NCBI GenBank assembly: GCA_034432795.1
Contig: DAOUBF010000051.1
Coordinates: 1 to 44,688, forward strand
Length of the DNA: 44,688 nt
Source of the DNA: DAOUBF01 sp034432795
GTDB lineage: Bacteria; Chloroflexota; Anaerolineae; DSLN01
Direction: 5' to 3'
Below, piece after piece: positions 9,222 through 17,402 of this stretch (the first letter of the stretch is position 1; every line of letters starts with the position of its first letter). The notes beneath the pieces were generated by a model, which had not been told where the DNA came from, made no database searches, and was given only the letters and a program-made list of their open reading frames with translations. The translations under genes and the position numbers were made by a program.

Positions 9222-9234
9222 CTTGTGGTAGAAT
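9206..9234 (+). promoter_or_regulatory. Sigma-70-type promoter for the second pot operon
   Basis: TTGCCG (-35, 9206-9211), a 17-bp spacer and TAGAAT (-10, 9229-9234) point toward potD at 9275. The ribosome site AAGGAG (9263-9268) lies six bases before the ATG. The promoter physically overlaps the divergent lrp promoter, so both cannot easily be occupied at once. Confidence 0.65.
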
Positions 9235-9274
9235 CGCGTTTACATCCCTAATCAGGTCGCATAAGGAGAAGAAC

Positions 9275-10507
9275 ATGGTTCAAAGAACAGCTCTATCCCA
9301 CGTGGCGCTGGCCGCATGGGCTGTCCTGGCGTTGATCCTGGCTGCCTGTGGGCCGGCGGCGCCCACAGCAGCGCCCGCCCCGACCACTGCAGCAGCGGTC
9401 GCCACCAGCCCGCCCCCCGGCGCGCCCCGCCAGAGCATCGGGCCGGGCGAAGGGGAGGTCTCCATCGTGGCCTGGGCCGGCTATATTGAGCGCGGTGAGA
9501 CCGACCCCAATTACGACTGGGTCACGGATTTTGAGGAAAAGACCGGCTGTAAGGTGAAGGTCAAAGTAGCCGCAACCTCGGATGAGATGGTGGCGCTCAT
9601 GAACGAGGGGGGCTTTGACCTGGTGACCGCTTCGGGTGATGCCAGTAACCGCCTGATCTCCGGCAAGCGCGTTCAGGAGATCAACATCGCCCTGGTCCCA
9701 AGCTGGAGCAAGATTGACCCCCGTCTGCAAAATGCGCCCTGGCATACGGTGGGCGGCAAGCATTATGGTGTCCCTTATCAATGGGGCTCCAACGTGCTCA
9801 TGTACAACACCAAGGTGTTCCCCACCCCACCGACAAGCTGGAAGGTGGTATTTGAGGAGATGACCCTGCCGGATGGCCAATCCAACAAGGGGCGGGTGCA
9901 GGCCTACGATGGCCCGATCTATATCGCCGATGCGGCGTTGTATCTCAAAAAGCACCGGCCTGATCTGGGGATTGAGGACCCCTATGCGCTGGATCGGAAG
10001 CAGTTTGAGGCCGCCATTGAGTTGCTGCGGCAGCAGCGCAAGATCGTCGGGCGCTACTGGCACGATGCCTTCATCCAGATTGACGACTTCATCAATGAGG
10101 GGGTGGTAGCCTCCAGTTCCTGGCCGTTCCAGGTTAACCTGTTGAAGAGCCAGGGCGCGCCCATTGACAGCGTCATCCCGGAGGAGGGGGCCACCGGCTG
10201 GGCGGACACGACCATGATGCATATTGAGGCGCCCCATCCCAACTGTGCCTATATGTGGCTGGAGCACTCCTTGAACCCCAAGCTTCAGGGCGATCTGGCG
10301 GCCTGGTTTGGTTCGGTGCCGGTGGTGCTGGAGGCCTGCAAGGGGAATGCCCTGCTTGGTGACACCGGTTGCGAAACGAACGGCCTGAACAACTTTGACA
10401 AGATCGCCTTCTGGAAGACGCCGGTGGCAGACTGCGGCGGGGGGCGAGAGTGTGTGCCCTATCATGAGTGGGTCACAGCCTATATTGCGGTCATCGGCGG
10501 TCGGTAG
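9275..10507 (+). CDS. potD: Polyamine-type ABC transporter substrate-binding lipoprotein (second system)
   Basis: The product has 410 residues. The signal peptide ends in the lipobox LILAACGP (Cys25), followed by an Ala/Pro/Thr linker to about residue 56, then EVSIVAWAGYIERGE as the start of the binding domain. VPYQWGSNVLMYNTK and a late WADTTMMHIEAPHPNCAYMW region fit the PotD/PotF fold. Compared with the potD at 3038-4237 it is divergent in sequence, so the two systems probably differ in ligand (for example spermidine versus putrescine, or another cation). It starts the plus-strand operon with a clear promoter and AAGGAG site. Confidence 0.85.
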   Translation: MVQRTALSHVALAAWAVLALILAACGPAAPTAAPAPTTAAAVATSPPPGAPRQSIGPGEGEVSIVAWAGYIERGETDPNYDWVTDFEEKTGCKVKVKVAATSDEMVALMNEGGFDLVTASGDASNRLISGKRVQEINIALVPSWSKIDPRLQNAPWHTVGGKHYGVPYQWGSNVLMYNTKVFPTPPTSWKVVFEEMTLPDGQSNKGRVQAYDGPIYIADAALYLKKHRPDLGIEDPYALDRKQFEAAIELLRQQRKIVGRYWHDAFIQIDDFINEGVVASSSWPFQVNLLKSQGAPIDSVIPEEGATGWADTTMMHIEAPHPNCAYMWLEHSLNPKLQGDLAAWFGSVPVVLEACKGNALLGDTGCETNGLNNFDKIAFWKTPVADCGGGRECVPYHEWVTAYIAVIGGR

Positions 10508-10525
10508 TCTTATCGCAGGAACTCT

Positions 10526-10551
10526 AGGAACTCCAGGTTCCTGGAGTTCCT
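10526..10551 (+). other. Perfect 12-bp intercistronic hairpin between potD and potA
   Basis: AGGAACTCCAGG (10526-10537) and CCTGGAGTTCCT (10540-10551) are fully complementary around TT. A further partial copy of the left arm (GCAGGAACTCT) precedes it. There is no T-tract and potA starts 14 bases later. Such hairpins after binding-protein genes commonly protect the upstream mRNA so that the receptor is made in excess over the ATPase and permeases. That role is inferred. Confidence 0.75.
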
Positions 10552-10565
10552 GCGCAAGATAGTCT

Positions 10566-11600
10566 ATGCAGCACGATCCCATCCCGGCGGTTCAGTTTGT
10601 CCATGTCAGCCGCTACTTCGGCGACGTCAAAGCGGTGGATGACGTCAGCCTGGAGATTTACGACGGGGAGTTTTTCTCGCTGCTCGGCCCGTCCGGCTCC
10701 GGCAAGACGACCTGCCTGCGCCTGATCGCCGGCTTTGAGCACCCCACAGCCGGCCAGATCTACCTGCACGGTGTGGAGGTCTCGGAGTTGCCCCCGTATG
10801 AGCGGGATGTGAACACGGTCTTCCAGGATTATGCCCTCTTCCCCCACATGACGGTGGGCGAAAACATCGGCTATGGCCTGATGATCAGGAAAGTGCCCAA
10901 GAAGGAGCGTGAGCGGCGCGTGGAGGAGATGCTGGAATTGGTGCGCCTGCCGGGCATGGCTGGGCGCAAGCCCTCGCAGTTGTCCGGCGGGCAGCGCCAG
11001 CGCGTTGCCCTGGCCCGCGCCTTGATCAATCACCCGCGCGTGCTGTTGCTGGATGAACCCCTGGGCGCGCTGGACCTCAAGCTGCGCCAGGAGATGCAGC
11101 TTGAACTGAAGGCCATCCAAAAGCGTGTTGGCATCACCTTCATTTATGTCACTCACGATCAGGAAGAGGCCCTCACCATGAGCGACCGGCTGGCTGTGTT
11201 TAATCACGGCCAGATTGAGCAGGTGGGCACACCGGCCGCGATCTATGAGCATCCTGCTACGAGCTTCGTCGCCGGTTTTGTGGGCGTCTCTAATCTCGTC
11301 TCAGGCGCAGTTGCCCAGGCCATCACAGGCGTCAACCAGACCTTTTCCATCCGTCCTGAGAAGATTCGCATTCAGCAGCCGGATACGCCCATTGCAGACG
11401 GCTTATGCGCGGCGCACGGGTGCATCCGCGACGTCGTCTATTTGGGTGTGCACACGCGCTACATCGTTGAACTGGATGTGGGTGGGGAGTTGACGGTGAT
11501 CCAGCAAAACCTGGACACGACTTCTATGGAGGTGTTGGCCGCACGAGGGCGGCGCGTCCAACTCGTCTGGCAACGTGCGCATAACCGTGTCATCGCCTAG
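10566..11600 (+). CDS. potA: Polyamine-type ABC transporter ATP-binding protein (second system)
   Basis: The ATPase has 344 residues. Walker A GPSGSGKT is at 41-48, Q-loop VFQDYALFPHMTV near 85-97, signature LSGGQ at 139-143, Walker B VLLLDEP near 159-165 and H-loop VTHDQEEA. A C-terminal TOBE-like part begins about FVAGFVGVSNLV and includes SIRPEKIRI. It energises the PotBC pair encoded by the next two genes. It is preceded by a strong intercistronic hairpin and followed by a 164-bp gap with a family B hairpin before potB. Confidence 0.92.
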   Translation: MQHDPIPAVQFVHVSRYFGDVKAVDDVSLEIYDGEFFSLLGPSGSGKTTCLRLIAGFEHPTAGQIYLHGVEVSELPPYERDVNTVFQDYALFPHMTVGENIGYGLMIRKVPKKERERRVEEMLELVRLPGMAGRKPSQLSGGQRQRVALARALINHPRVLLLDEPLGALDLKLRQEMQLELKAIQKRVGITFIYVTHDQEEALTMSDRLAVFNHGQIEQVGTPAAIYEHPATSFVAGFVGVSNLVSGAVAQAITGVNQTFSIRPEKIRIQQPDTPIADGLCAAHGCIRDVVYLGVHTRYIVELDVGGELTVIQQNLDTTSMEVLAARGRRVQLVWQRAHNRVIA

Positions 11601-11620
11601 GGCATGACCAAGTCAGTTGC

Positions 11621-11720
11621 TAGGGGGCGGCTTTCGTAGGGCGGGTCTCTATACCCGCCGTATCTGCCGTACCCCATATCGGCAGGGTGGGAAACCGTCC
11701 TACATGCTAGGCGTCGGTTG
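11621..11720. repeat. Family B hairpin repeat between potA and potB
   Basis: The hairpin has stem GGCGGGT (11640-11646), loop CTCTAT and ACCCGCC (11653-11659). It is followed by imperfect symmetry around CTGCCG...CGGCAG. It is one of eight hairpins with the same 7-6-7 geometry in this window; this copy has a stem sequence unlike the others but still perfectly paired. The rest of the 164-bp gap (11601-11764) shows no gene. Confidence 0.75.
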
Positions 11721-11764
11721 AAGGGGCATGTCCTCCAGGTGATCGTGTTGGGGAAGGCTTCTCT

Positions 11765-12736
11765 ATGGTTGAAGACATTGTAAGGCTCAAACTGCCGCAG
11801 GCCAGGGCCACGCCGCCTCCCCGGCGCTCGTTTGCCCGGCGCCTCTCCACATTTCTCTATCGCCATCCCACGCTGGTGTTGCTTTTACTGTTGACGCCGC
11901 CGCTTGTGTGGCTGGGTGTCATCTATCTCGGCTCCCTGATCGCGCTGTTGGTTCAAAGCTTCTACCGCCTGGATGACTTCACCGGCCTGGTGGTGCGCTC
12001 ATTCACGCTGGATACCTATCGCCAGCTTTTCACAGCAGCCAATCTGGACATTGTGCTGCGCACGACGGCCATGGCCGCAGCCGTGACCGTCACCGAGGTC
12101 ATTCTGGCCTTTCCGGTGGCCTATTATATGGCGCGTTACGCCTCGCCGCCGATGAAGGCCGCGCTCTATCTGGGCGTCACCTTGCCCCTGTGGTCAAGTT
12201 ACCTGGTGCGCGTCTATTCCATGAAGCTTATCCTGGCAAAGGAAGGTGTCTTCAGTTGGATCGTGACACAGTTGGGACTGGATGGGCTGCTGAATGGTCT
12301 GTTGGCCCTACCGGGGCTGGGCGGGCCTTCGCTCTCGGTATCTGCGCTGGGCGCGTATCTGGCCTTCCTTTACGTCTGGCTGCCCTATATGATCCTGCCG
12401 ATTGAAGCGGCGCTGACGCGCGTGCCGCGCTCGCTGCTGGAAGCCTCTGCCGACCTGGGCGCTCGCCCGCTCCAGACGTTCCGCCGTGTCACCTGGCCGC
12501 TGGCGTTCCCCGGCGTTGTAGCCGGTTCCATCTTCACCTTCTCCCTCACCCTGGGCGATTTTATCGTTCCGGGGGCACTGGGGAATTCCAGCTTTTTCAT
12601 TGGGCAGGTGGTGCTGGCCCATCAAGGCACAGCGGGCAATATCCCGCTGGCTGCGGCCTTCACCGTTGTGCCCATGGTTATCATGGCCCTTTATCTGATC
12701 GGGGCCAAACGATTGGGGGCGTTTGATGCGCTTTAG
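11765..12736 (+). CDS. potB: Polyamine-type ABC transporter permease, PotB type (second system)
   Basis: The product is a 323-residue membrane protein with about six helices; the first is LVLLLLLTPPLVWLGVIYLG. The EAA loop is LLEASADLGARPLQTFRRVTWPLA in the C-terminal half. It carries a longer N-terminal cytoplasmic stretch than some PotB proteins but no repeat-derived tail like its minus-strand paralogue. It partners with PotC, whose gene overlaps its 3' end by 11 bp. Confidence 0.9.
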   Translation: MVEDIVRLKLPQARATPPPRRSFARRLSTFLYRHPTLVLLLLLTPPLVWLGVIYLGSLIALLVQSFYRLDDFTGLVVRSFTLDTYRQLFTAANLDIVLRTTAMAAAVTVTEVILAFPVAYYMARYASPPMKAALYLGVTLPLWSSYLVRVYSMKLILAKEGVFSWIVTQLGLDGLLNGLLALPGLGGPSLSVSALGAYLAFLYVWLPYMILPIEAALTRVPRSLLEASADLGARPLQTFRRVTWPLAFPGVVAGSIFTFSLTLGDFIVPGALGNSSFFIGQVVLAHQGTAGNIPLAAAFTVVPMVIMALYLIGAKRLGAFDAL

Positions 12737-13562
12737 TTTACCCTGGTTCAGGGCCCGGTCGGGGCGGCGCAGGCGCACAACCGAAGGCGCACCGCTGGCG
12801 CTTAAGCTGGCGGTTGCCATCGTGATGTTCTTCCTCTACTTTCCCTTTGGCATCATCCTGCTGTATGCCTTCACCACAGAGGATGCCTCTTTCCGCTTCC
12901 CGCCCCCCGGCCTGACGCTGAACTGGTTCAGCGTCGCCTGGAATCGCCCTGACATCGGCCCTCCACTGTTGCTCTCGCTCCAGGTAGCCGCGATCTCCAC
13001 CGGCATTGCGCTGGTGCTGGGCACGCTGGCTGCGGCCGCGGTGCATCGCAGTAAGTTCTTTGGGCGCGAAACCATCTCATTCCTGGTGATCTTGCCCATC
13101 GCCCTGCCGGGCATCATTACCGGTATCGCCCTACGTTCAGCCATCGGCCTCCTGGACATCCCCTTTAGTACCTGGACGATCATCATCGGCCATGCCACCT
13201 TCTGTGTAGTGGTGGTGTATAACAATGTGCTGGCGCGTTTCCGCCGCATGGCGAAATCTCAGATTGAAGCCTCCATGGATTTGGGCGCCTCCAGCTTTGA
13301 GACGTTCCGCTATATCCTCCTGCCCACGTTAGGGACGGCGCTCCTGGCTGGGGGTATGCTAGCCTTTGCCCTGTCGTTTGACGAGGTCATTGTGACCACA
13401 TTCACGGCGGGGCAGCAACAGACCCTGCCGATCTGGATCTTCAGTCAGTTGACCCGGCCGCGCCAGCGCCCGGTGACGAATGTCGTGGCTATCTTCGTGA
13501 TCGCCGTGACGTTTATCCCTATCCTCCTAGCGCACCGCCTGACCCGCGAGACGCGGGAATAG
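12726..13562 (+). CDS. potC: Polyamine-type ABC transporter permease, PotC type (second system)
   Basis: The product has 278 residues counting from the ATG at 12726; a TTG one codon earlier is possible. An arginine-rich N-terminus precedes about six membrane helices (first: LAVAIVMFFLYFPFGIILLY). The EAA loop is IEASMDLGASSFETFRYILLP, and LSFDEVIVTTFTAG follows it, as in other PotC proteins. It overlaps the end of potB by 11 bp, so the two permeases are probably translationally coupled. It ends the operon at a hairpin shared with the convergent lipoprotein gene. Confidence 0.9.
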   Translation: MRFSLPWFRARSGRRRRTTEGAPLALKLAVAIVMFFLYFPFGIILLYAFTTEDASFRFPPPGLTLNWFSVAWNRPDIGPPLLLSLQVAAISTGIALVLGTLAAAAVHRSKFFGRETISFLVILPIALPGIITGIALRSAIGLLDIPFSTWTIIIGHATFCVVVVYNNVLARFRRMAKSQIEASMDLGASSFETFRYILLPTLGTALLAGGMLAFALSFDEVIVTTFTAGQQQTLPIWIFSQLTRPRQRPVTNVVAIFVIAVTFIPILLAHRLTRETRE

Positions 13563-13578
13563 CGCCAGCCTCTGGCGC
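13562..13578. terminator. Candidate bidirectional terminator hairpin between convergent genes
   Basis: GCGCCAG (13562-13568), CCT loop and CTGGCGC (13572-13578) form a perfect 7-bp GC-rich stem in the 22-bp gap between convergent genes. No T-tract follows on either strand, so intrinsic termination would be weak. The placement favours a transcription stop or mRNA 3'-end role. Confidence 0.5.
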
Positions 13579-13584
13579 CCCTGG

Positions 13585-14292
13585 CTATTGCCGCCGCATC
13601 ACCGAGATACGTAACCCTACCCATAGCGTGTCCGGCGGCGATTTGTGCTCGCTCACAGGCGGGCCGACCACGATCTCGGCATAGGCGACGGGCGCCTCGC
13701 CTGAACCGGTCACGGTCAGCAGCATCGTGTCCGGGCTGGTCTGGCTCTGGACCGTATAGCCCGCGCTCTTGAGGAGGTCAACGTAGCGCTGGGCCACCAG
13801 AATATAGGGCGGTACCGGCCCCATCTGGGACGTCGGCAGGGGCACGTCATACAGCCAGAGTTCAAACACGGTGCGCCCCGGTGCGCAATCCCGCTCCCCG
13901 CTCAGGCAGGGGTCATAGTCAGGCTGATAGGCCACGAACTGCGCCTCTGGCAGGATAGGGAAGCCCTCTGGCAGGGGGACAGGGGGCGTGGCCGCGCCCG
14001 GTGGGAGGGTCGGCGGGACGCTGGTGGGGAGCGGTGTCGGTGGAGCCGCAGTGGGTGTAGGCACGACGGTCGGCGGGCCGAGCGTCGCCGTTGGGGGTGG
14101 CGGCAATGTCTCTGTCGGCTGGGGTGAAACCGGCGGAGCGACCGGGCCGCCACAGGCCGCCAGCGCCACCAGGGCCAGCAGCGCGGTTGCTACCCCAACG
14201 ATCGGATAAAAGCGCCTGACGCCGTAGGGGCGAGGTGGTGTCTCGCCCTTACGGGCATAGCGCACTGTGCCTGTCGGACGGATGGCTTTCAT
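13585..14292 (-). CDS. Secreted lipoprotein of unknown function
   Basis: The product has about 235 residues. The signal peptide ends in the lipobox ALAACGG (Cys47), followed by a Pro/Thr-rich linker (about 50-105) and a C-terminal domain with FVAYQPDYDPCLSGERDCAPG, FELWLYDVP and WVGLRISVM. No family is recognised; the domain is small, mixed alpha/beta in character and has two close cysteines that might form a disulphide. The start at 14292 is chosen for GAGGGG seven bases upstream; ATGs at 14298 and 14307 are alternatives. The basic n-region of the signal peptide is encoded by a hairpin repeat (14223-14253), so it is unusually long. The gene is convergent with potC and divergent from the glycosyltransferase. 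Confidence 0.7.
   Translation of the reverse strand: MKAIRPTGTVRYARKGETPPRPYGVRRFYPIVGVATALLALVALAACGGPVAPPVSPQPTETLPPPPTATLGPPTVVPTPTAAPPTPLPTSVPPTLPPGAATPPVPLPEGFPILPEAQFVAYQPDYDPCLSGERDCAPGRTVFELWLYDVPLPTSQMGPVPPYILVAQRYVDLLKSAGYTVQSQTSPDTMLLTVTGSGEAPVAYAEIVVGPPVSEHKSPPDTLWVGLRISVMRRQ
14223..14253. repeat. Hairpin repeat inside the lipoprotein signal-peptide coding region
   Basis: CGTAGGGGCGAG (14223-14234) and CTCGCCCTTACG (14242-14253) pair with one mismatch around a 7-nt loop. On the minus strand it encodes residues of about 13-24 of the lipoprotein (RKGETPPRPYG region). It resembles the family B elements in design (GTAGGG outside, hairpin inside). Confidence 0.65.
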
Positions 14293-14414
14293 CTGCATTC
14301 CCCTCATGCTTCGTCCTTCGTTTATAAGACGTGATATGCCACTCCAATGTTCCTGCCTGGCCATCCCTGTATTTTACTCCTTTCCTCGTCCAGTGTTTCC
14401 TCCACTAAGAGAGG

Positions 14415-14443
14415 TTGATCAATGGCCAAATTCAGCATACAAT
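14415..14443 (+). promoter_or_regulatory. Sigma-70-type promoter for the DUF2723 glycosyltransferase gene
   Basis: TTGATC (14415-14420), a 17-bp spacer and TACAAT (14438-14443) precede the ATG at 14465 by about 21 bases. The mRNA leader would be only about 15 nt with no clear ribosome site, which suits a short-leader transcript and supports the chosen start over upstream in-frame ATGs. Confidence 0.6.
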
Positions 14444-14464
14444 CACACCCGACCCTATCCTGGT

Positions 14465-17329
14465 ATGAAGCGTTCTACAGGCAGCCGCGCCTCCATAGTC
14501 CCCTCCCTTCTCAGCGCTTACGGCCCCGCTCTCGCCCTGGGGCTATACCTGGCCCGCGTGCTGGCCGAGGCGCTGCGGGGCGCATGGGGGAACGCTGCCC
14601 CCCCGCTCCTGGCCCTTTTGGGCATGGCCGGTGGAGGGCTGGTGGGCCATCTCGCCGCCCGGCGCGGCCTGGCTCTGATACCGGCCTGGGTGCTGCTCAT
14701 CTATGTCCTCTGGCCCCGCCTGGACCCCACTATCGCGCTGGGGAGCGGGTTTGTGGCCGCGGTGACGGCCCTCGCCGGGGGCTTCCCTGCCGTCTCTCGT
14801 CCCTCATCCACCGCCCGCCTCTCAGAGGCGGCTCTCTTTCTCATCGCGCTGGTCATTTATATGGGGACGCTGGCGCCGGACGTGCTCCCGGCGGATAGCG
14901 GCGAGTTCCAACTGGCTGCCCCGTTGCTGGGTGTGCCTCATCCCCCCGGCTATCCGCTCTACATGCTTCTGGGCCGGCTGTTTACCCTTCTCCCCATCGG
15001 CAATCCGGCCTACCGGCTCAACCTGCTCTCGGCGGTCAGCGGGGCGCTGACGTTGGCGCTGGTCGCTGCCAGCGTGCGGCATATTTGTATTAGCGCCGGG
15101 CGGGCCAGGGGCGCGTTCTACGGCGCGGTGGCCGCCGCCCTGGCCCTGGGGGCCGCCACCACGTTTTGGGCACAGAGCACAACGGCGAATGTCCGCAGCC
15201 TGACCGGGTTGTTCACAGCGCTGTGCCTGTATGCCCTGGTGACGCGCCGCTGGGAGCTGTTTGCGCTTTCGCTGGGCCTGGGCCTGACGCATCACGCCTC
15301 GCTGGCCTTTTTCGGCCTGGTGTTTATGCTCTACCTGCTCCTCACCGAGAGGGGGCTATGGCGCCAGCCCCACCGCTGGGCCAGGCTGATCGCTCTCGCC
15401 GCGCTGCCTGCCCTGGTTTTCCTGTACCTGCCGCTCCGCGGCGCTCAGGGGGCGCCCCTGGCGCCGCCCGATCTGGCGACCTGGCAGGGCTTTTGGGCGC
15501 ATGTGCTGGCGCGTGGCTTTGCCGGTGACATGTTTGCCTTCGCCCGGCCCGATCTGCTGGCCGGACGGCTGCCGGTGCTGGGCAACATCCTGACGTTTGA
15601 GTTCAACCCCCCCTTGCTGCTGGCGATGGCGTTGGGGGCCGTGCTCCTGTTGCTGCACGACGGACGCCTGGCCCTGCTCCTGGCCGGTGGGGCGGCGCTG
15701 CACAGCTTTGTGGCCATCACCTACCGTGCCCCGCAGACGGTTGAGTACATGTTCCCGGCCTATGTCGCCCTGGCGGTCCTTGCCGGTGTCGCTGTGGCCT
15801 GGCTGATGCAGGCGGAGACCGCCTTCCGGGCGATGGGCGCTACGGTGCTATTGGCGGGCCTCGCGCTTGGCGGGCGCAACCTGCTGAGCTATCGCTGGCT
15901 GGCGGGCGACCATGACACGCGCCAGGTGGCCCAGGCGCTATTGCAGCAGGCCCCGGCGAATGCGCTCATCCTGTCCAACTGGCATTGGGCCACGCCCATG
16001 TGGTATCTGCAAGAAATTGAGGGGCAACGGCGGGATGTGGAGGTGCGCTATGTCTTCCCTGAGGGCGCTGAGCCGATTGCCCAGACCTGGGCCCGCCGCC
16101 TGGATGAGGCTATGGCCACGGGCCGGCCGGTGATCGTCACCCAGTTTTACGCCGCTGAGTTCGGCGCGAAGCCTTACCGCTTTGAGCCGCTGGGCGAGGC
16201 CTTTCTGGTGCGCAGCCAGCCGCGCTTGGATGTGCCCACCGACCTCACCCTGCTCCACCTGGATTTTGAGGGCAAAATCCGCCTGCTCGGTTACCGGCTG
16301 AGCGCGGATCAGGCCGAGGCCGGCGGCCAGGTTGTGCTCACCCTGGTCTGGCAGCCGCTGACCGAACTTGACCGCGATTACAGCGTCTTCGTCCATCTGA
16401 TCGGCCCGGAGGGGCCGCCGCTGGCGCAGGACGATCATACCCTGCCCACCTCCCGCTATCGGCCCGGCGAGGTCATCCTGGACCGGTACGCCCTCACCGT
16501 GCCCTGGGCCTTGCCTGCGGGCGGCCCGCAGCGCAGCCTCCGCCTGGCCCTGGGGGTGTATACGGCCAGGCCAGAAGGGGGCACGACGCGCCTGACATTG
16601 CCCGATGGCCGCGACATGATCATGCTCTCCACCATCGGCGTGAAGCCGGGCCCCTGGCCGCCGCTCACCCGCCATCCGCTGACCGTTCCCTTTGTCGGCG
16701 GGGACACGCTGGTCGGCGTGGATTACGATAGCGAGCGGCCCGGCGCACCGCGCACCTATTTGCATTGGGTGGAGCGTGGCAGCGGGGCCTATCTGACGCT
16801 GGTGGATGAGAGCGGCGCTCTTCTACAGGACGGCGTGAACGTGGGCCGGCCCTGGGTCGGCGCCTGGGGGATTCTCCATCAGGGGGCTTTTCGCCTCCCC
16901 GCGCCCCTCCCCGGCGAGCGTTACGTCCCCCTGGGAGGCGACCTGATCCTGACGGGCTATTCCAGCCAGCCCCAGGGCGGCGCTAGGCCGGGGGGCACCC
17001 TGGTCATTGCCCCGGCGTTTTGGGCCAGGTGGCCTGTGCTGCGCGACCGGGTCGTCTCGGTCAGCCTGATCGGGGCGGCGGGGAGTTGGCAGGCGCAGGA
17101 TGACAGTGTGCCCGCGCTGGGCGCAGTCCCCACGCTCAAATGGGTGTGGGGCGCGCTGGTCCATGACCCTCATCTCTTCCATATCCCGGCGGATGCCGCG
17201 CCCGGCCCGATGACCGCCCGGCTGATCGTTTATGACGCCTTCACCCAGGCGCCGCTGCCCCTGCTGGACCCTCAGTTGGCGCGGCTCAGCCCAGCGGTGA
17301 CCCTGGGGACGTGGGAGGTGAGGCCATAG
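14465..17329 (+). CDS. DUF2723 family GT-C membrane glycosyltransferase with C-terminal extension
   Basis: The product has about 954 residues. Many hydrophobic helices occupy residues 15-530. The DUF2723 signature lies in an early extracytoplasmic loop: LAPDVLPADSGEFQLAAPLL then GVPHPPGYPLYMLLGR (Asp in DSGEF is the expected catalytic acid). Family members resemble protein O-mannosyltransferases and use polyprenyl-phosphate sugars. After the membrane part comes a long soluble region (about 600-954) with repeated beta-rich stretches, including LLGYRLSADQAEAGGQVVLTL-like segments and a VFVHLIGPEG motif, suggesting sugar-binding or scaffold domains outside the cell. The start at 14465 fits the promoter just upstream. 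Downstream genes encode a flippase-like protein and surface-polymer enzymes. Confidence 0.8.
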   Translation: MKRSTGSRASIVPSLLSAYGPALALGLYLARVLAEALRGAWGNAAPPLLALLGMAGGGLVGHLAARRGLALIPAWVLLIYVLWPRLDPTIALGSGFVAAVTALAGGFPAVSRPSSTARLSEAALFLIALVIYMGTLAPDVLPADSGEFQLAAPLLGVPHPPGYPLYMLLGRLFTLLPIGNPAYRLNLLSAVSGALTLALVAASVRHICISAGRARGAFYGAVAAALALGAATTFWAQSTTANVRSLTGLFTALCLYALVTRRWELFALSLGLGLTHHASLAFFGLVFMLYLLLTERGLWRQPHRWARLIALAALPALVFLYLPLRGAQGAPLAPPDLATWQGFWAHVLARGFAGDMFAFARPDLLAGRLPVLGNILTFEFNPPLLLAMALGAVLLLLHDGRLALLLAGGAALHSFVAITYRAPQTVEYMFPAYVALAVLAGVAVAWLMQAETAFRAMGATVLLAGLALGGRNLLSYRWLAGDHDTRQVAQALLQQAPANALILSNWHWATPMWYLQEIEGQRRDVEVRYVFPEGAEPIAQTWARRLDEAMATGRPVIVTQFYAAEFGAKPYRFEPLGEAFLVRSQPRLDVPTDLTLLHLDFEGKIRLLGYRLSADQAEAGGQVVLTLVWQPLTELDRDYSVFVHLIGPEGPPLAQDDHTLPTSRYRPGEVILDRYALTVPWALPAGGPQRSLRLALGVYTARPEGGTTRLTLPDGRDMIMLSTIGVKPGPWPPLTRHPLTVPFVGGDTLVGVDYDSERPGAPRTYLHWVERGSGAYLTLVDESGALLQDGVNVGRPWVGAWGILHQGAFRLPAPLPGERYVPLGGDLILTGYSSQPQGGARPGGTLVIAPAFWARWPVLRDRVVSVSLIGAAGSWQAQDDSVPALGAVPTLKWVWGALVHDPHLFHIPADAAPGPMTARLIVYDAFTQAPLPLLDPQLARLSPAVTLGTWEVRP

Positions 17330-17331
17330 TT

Positions 17332-17360
17332 TTCCCACAATCCGCCAAACGTGTTATAAT
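17332..17360 (+). promoter_or_regulatory. Possible promoter for the flippase-like gene
   Basis: A perfect TATAAT (17355-17360) lies 17 bp after TTCCCA (17332-17337, weak -35). The predicted start near 17367 leads straight into the hairpin at 17370-17390. Confidence 0.55.
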
Positions 17361-17369
17361 TCTCACCTG

Positions 17370-17390
17370 GGCCCGACCCCCGGTCGGGCC
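17370..17390 (+). other. Perfect 9-bp hairpin in the leader of the flippase-like gene
   Basis: GGCCCGACC (17370-17378), CCC and GGTCGGGCC (17382-17390) pair fully. The hairpin sits at the predicted 5' end of the transcript and 12 bases before the earliest start codon. It could stabilise the mRNA 5' end or modulate initiation. No T-tract follows. Confidence 0.6.
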
Positions 17391-17402
17391 AAACACCATC
17401 GT

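Noticed and set aside
10526..10551. Rho-independent terminator after potD
   Set aside because: There is no T-tract, and the ATPase gene begins 14 bases later in the same operon.
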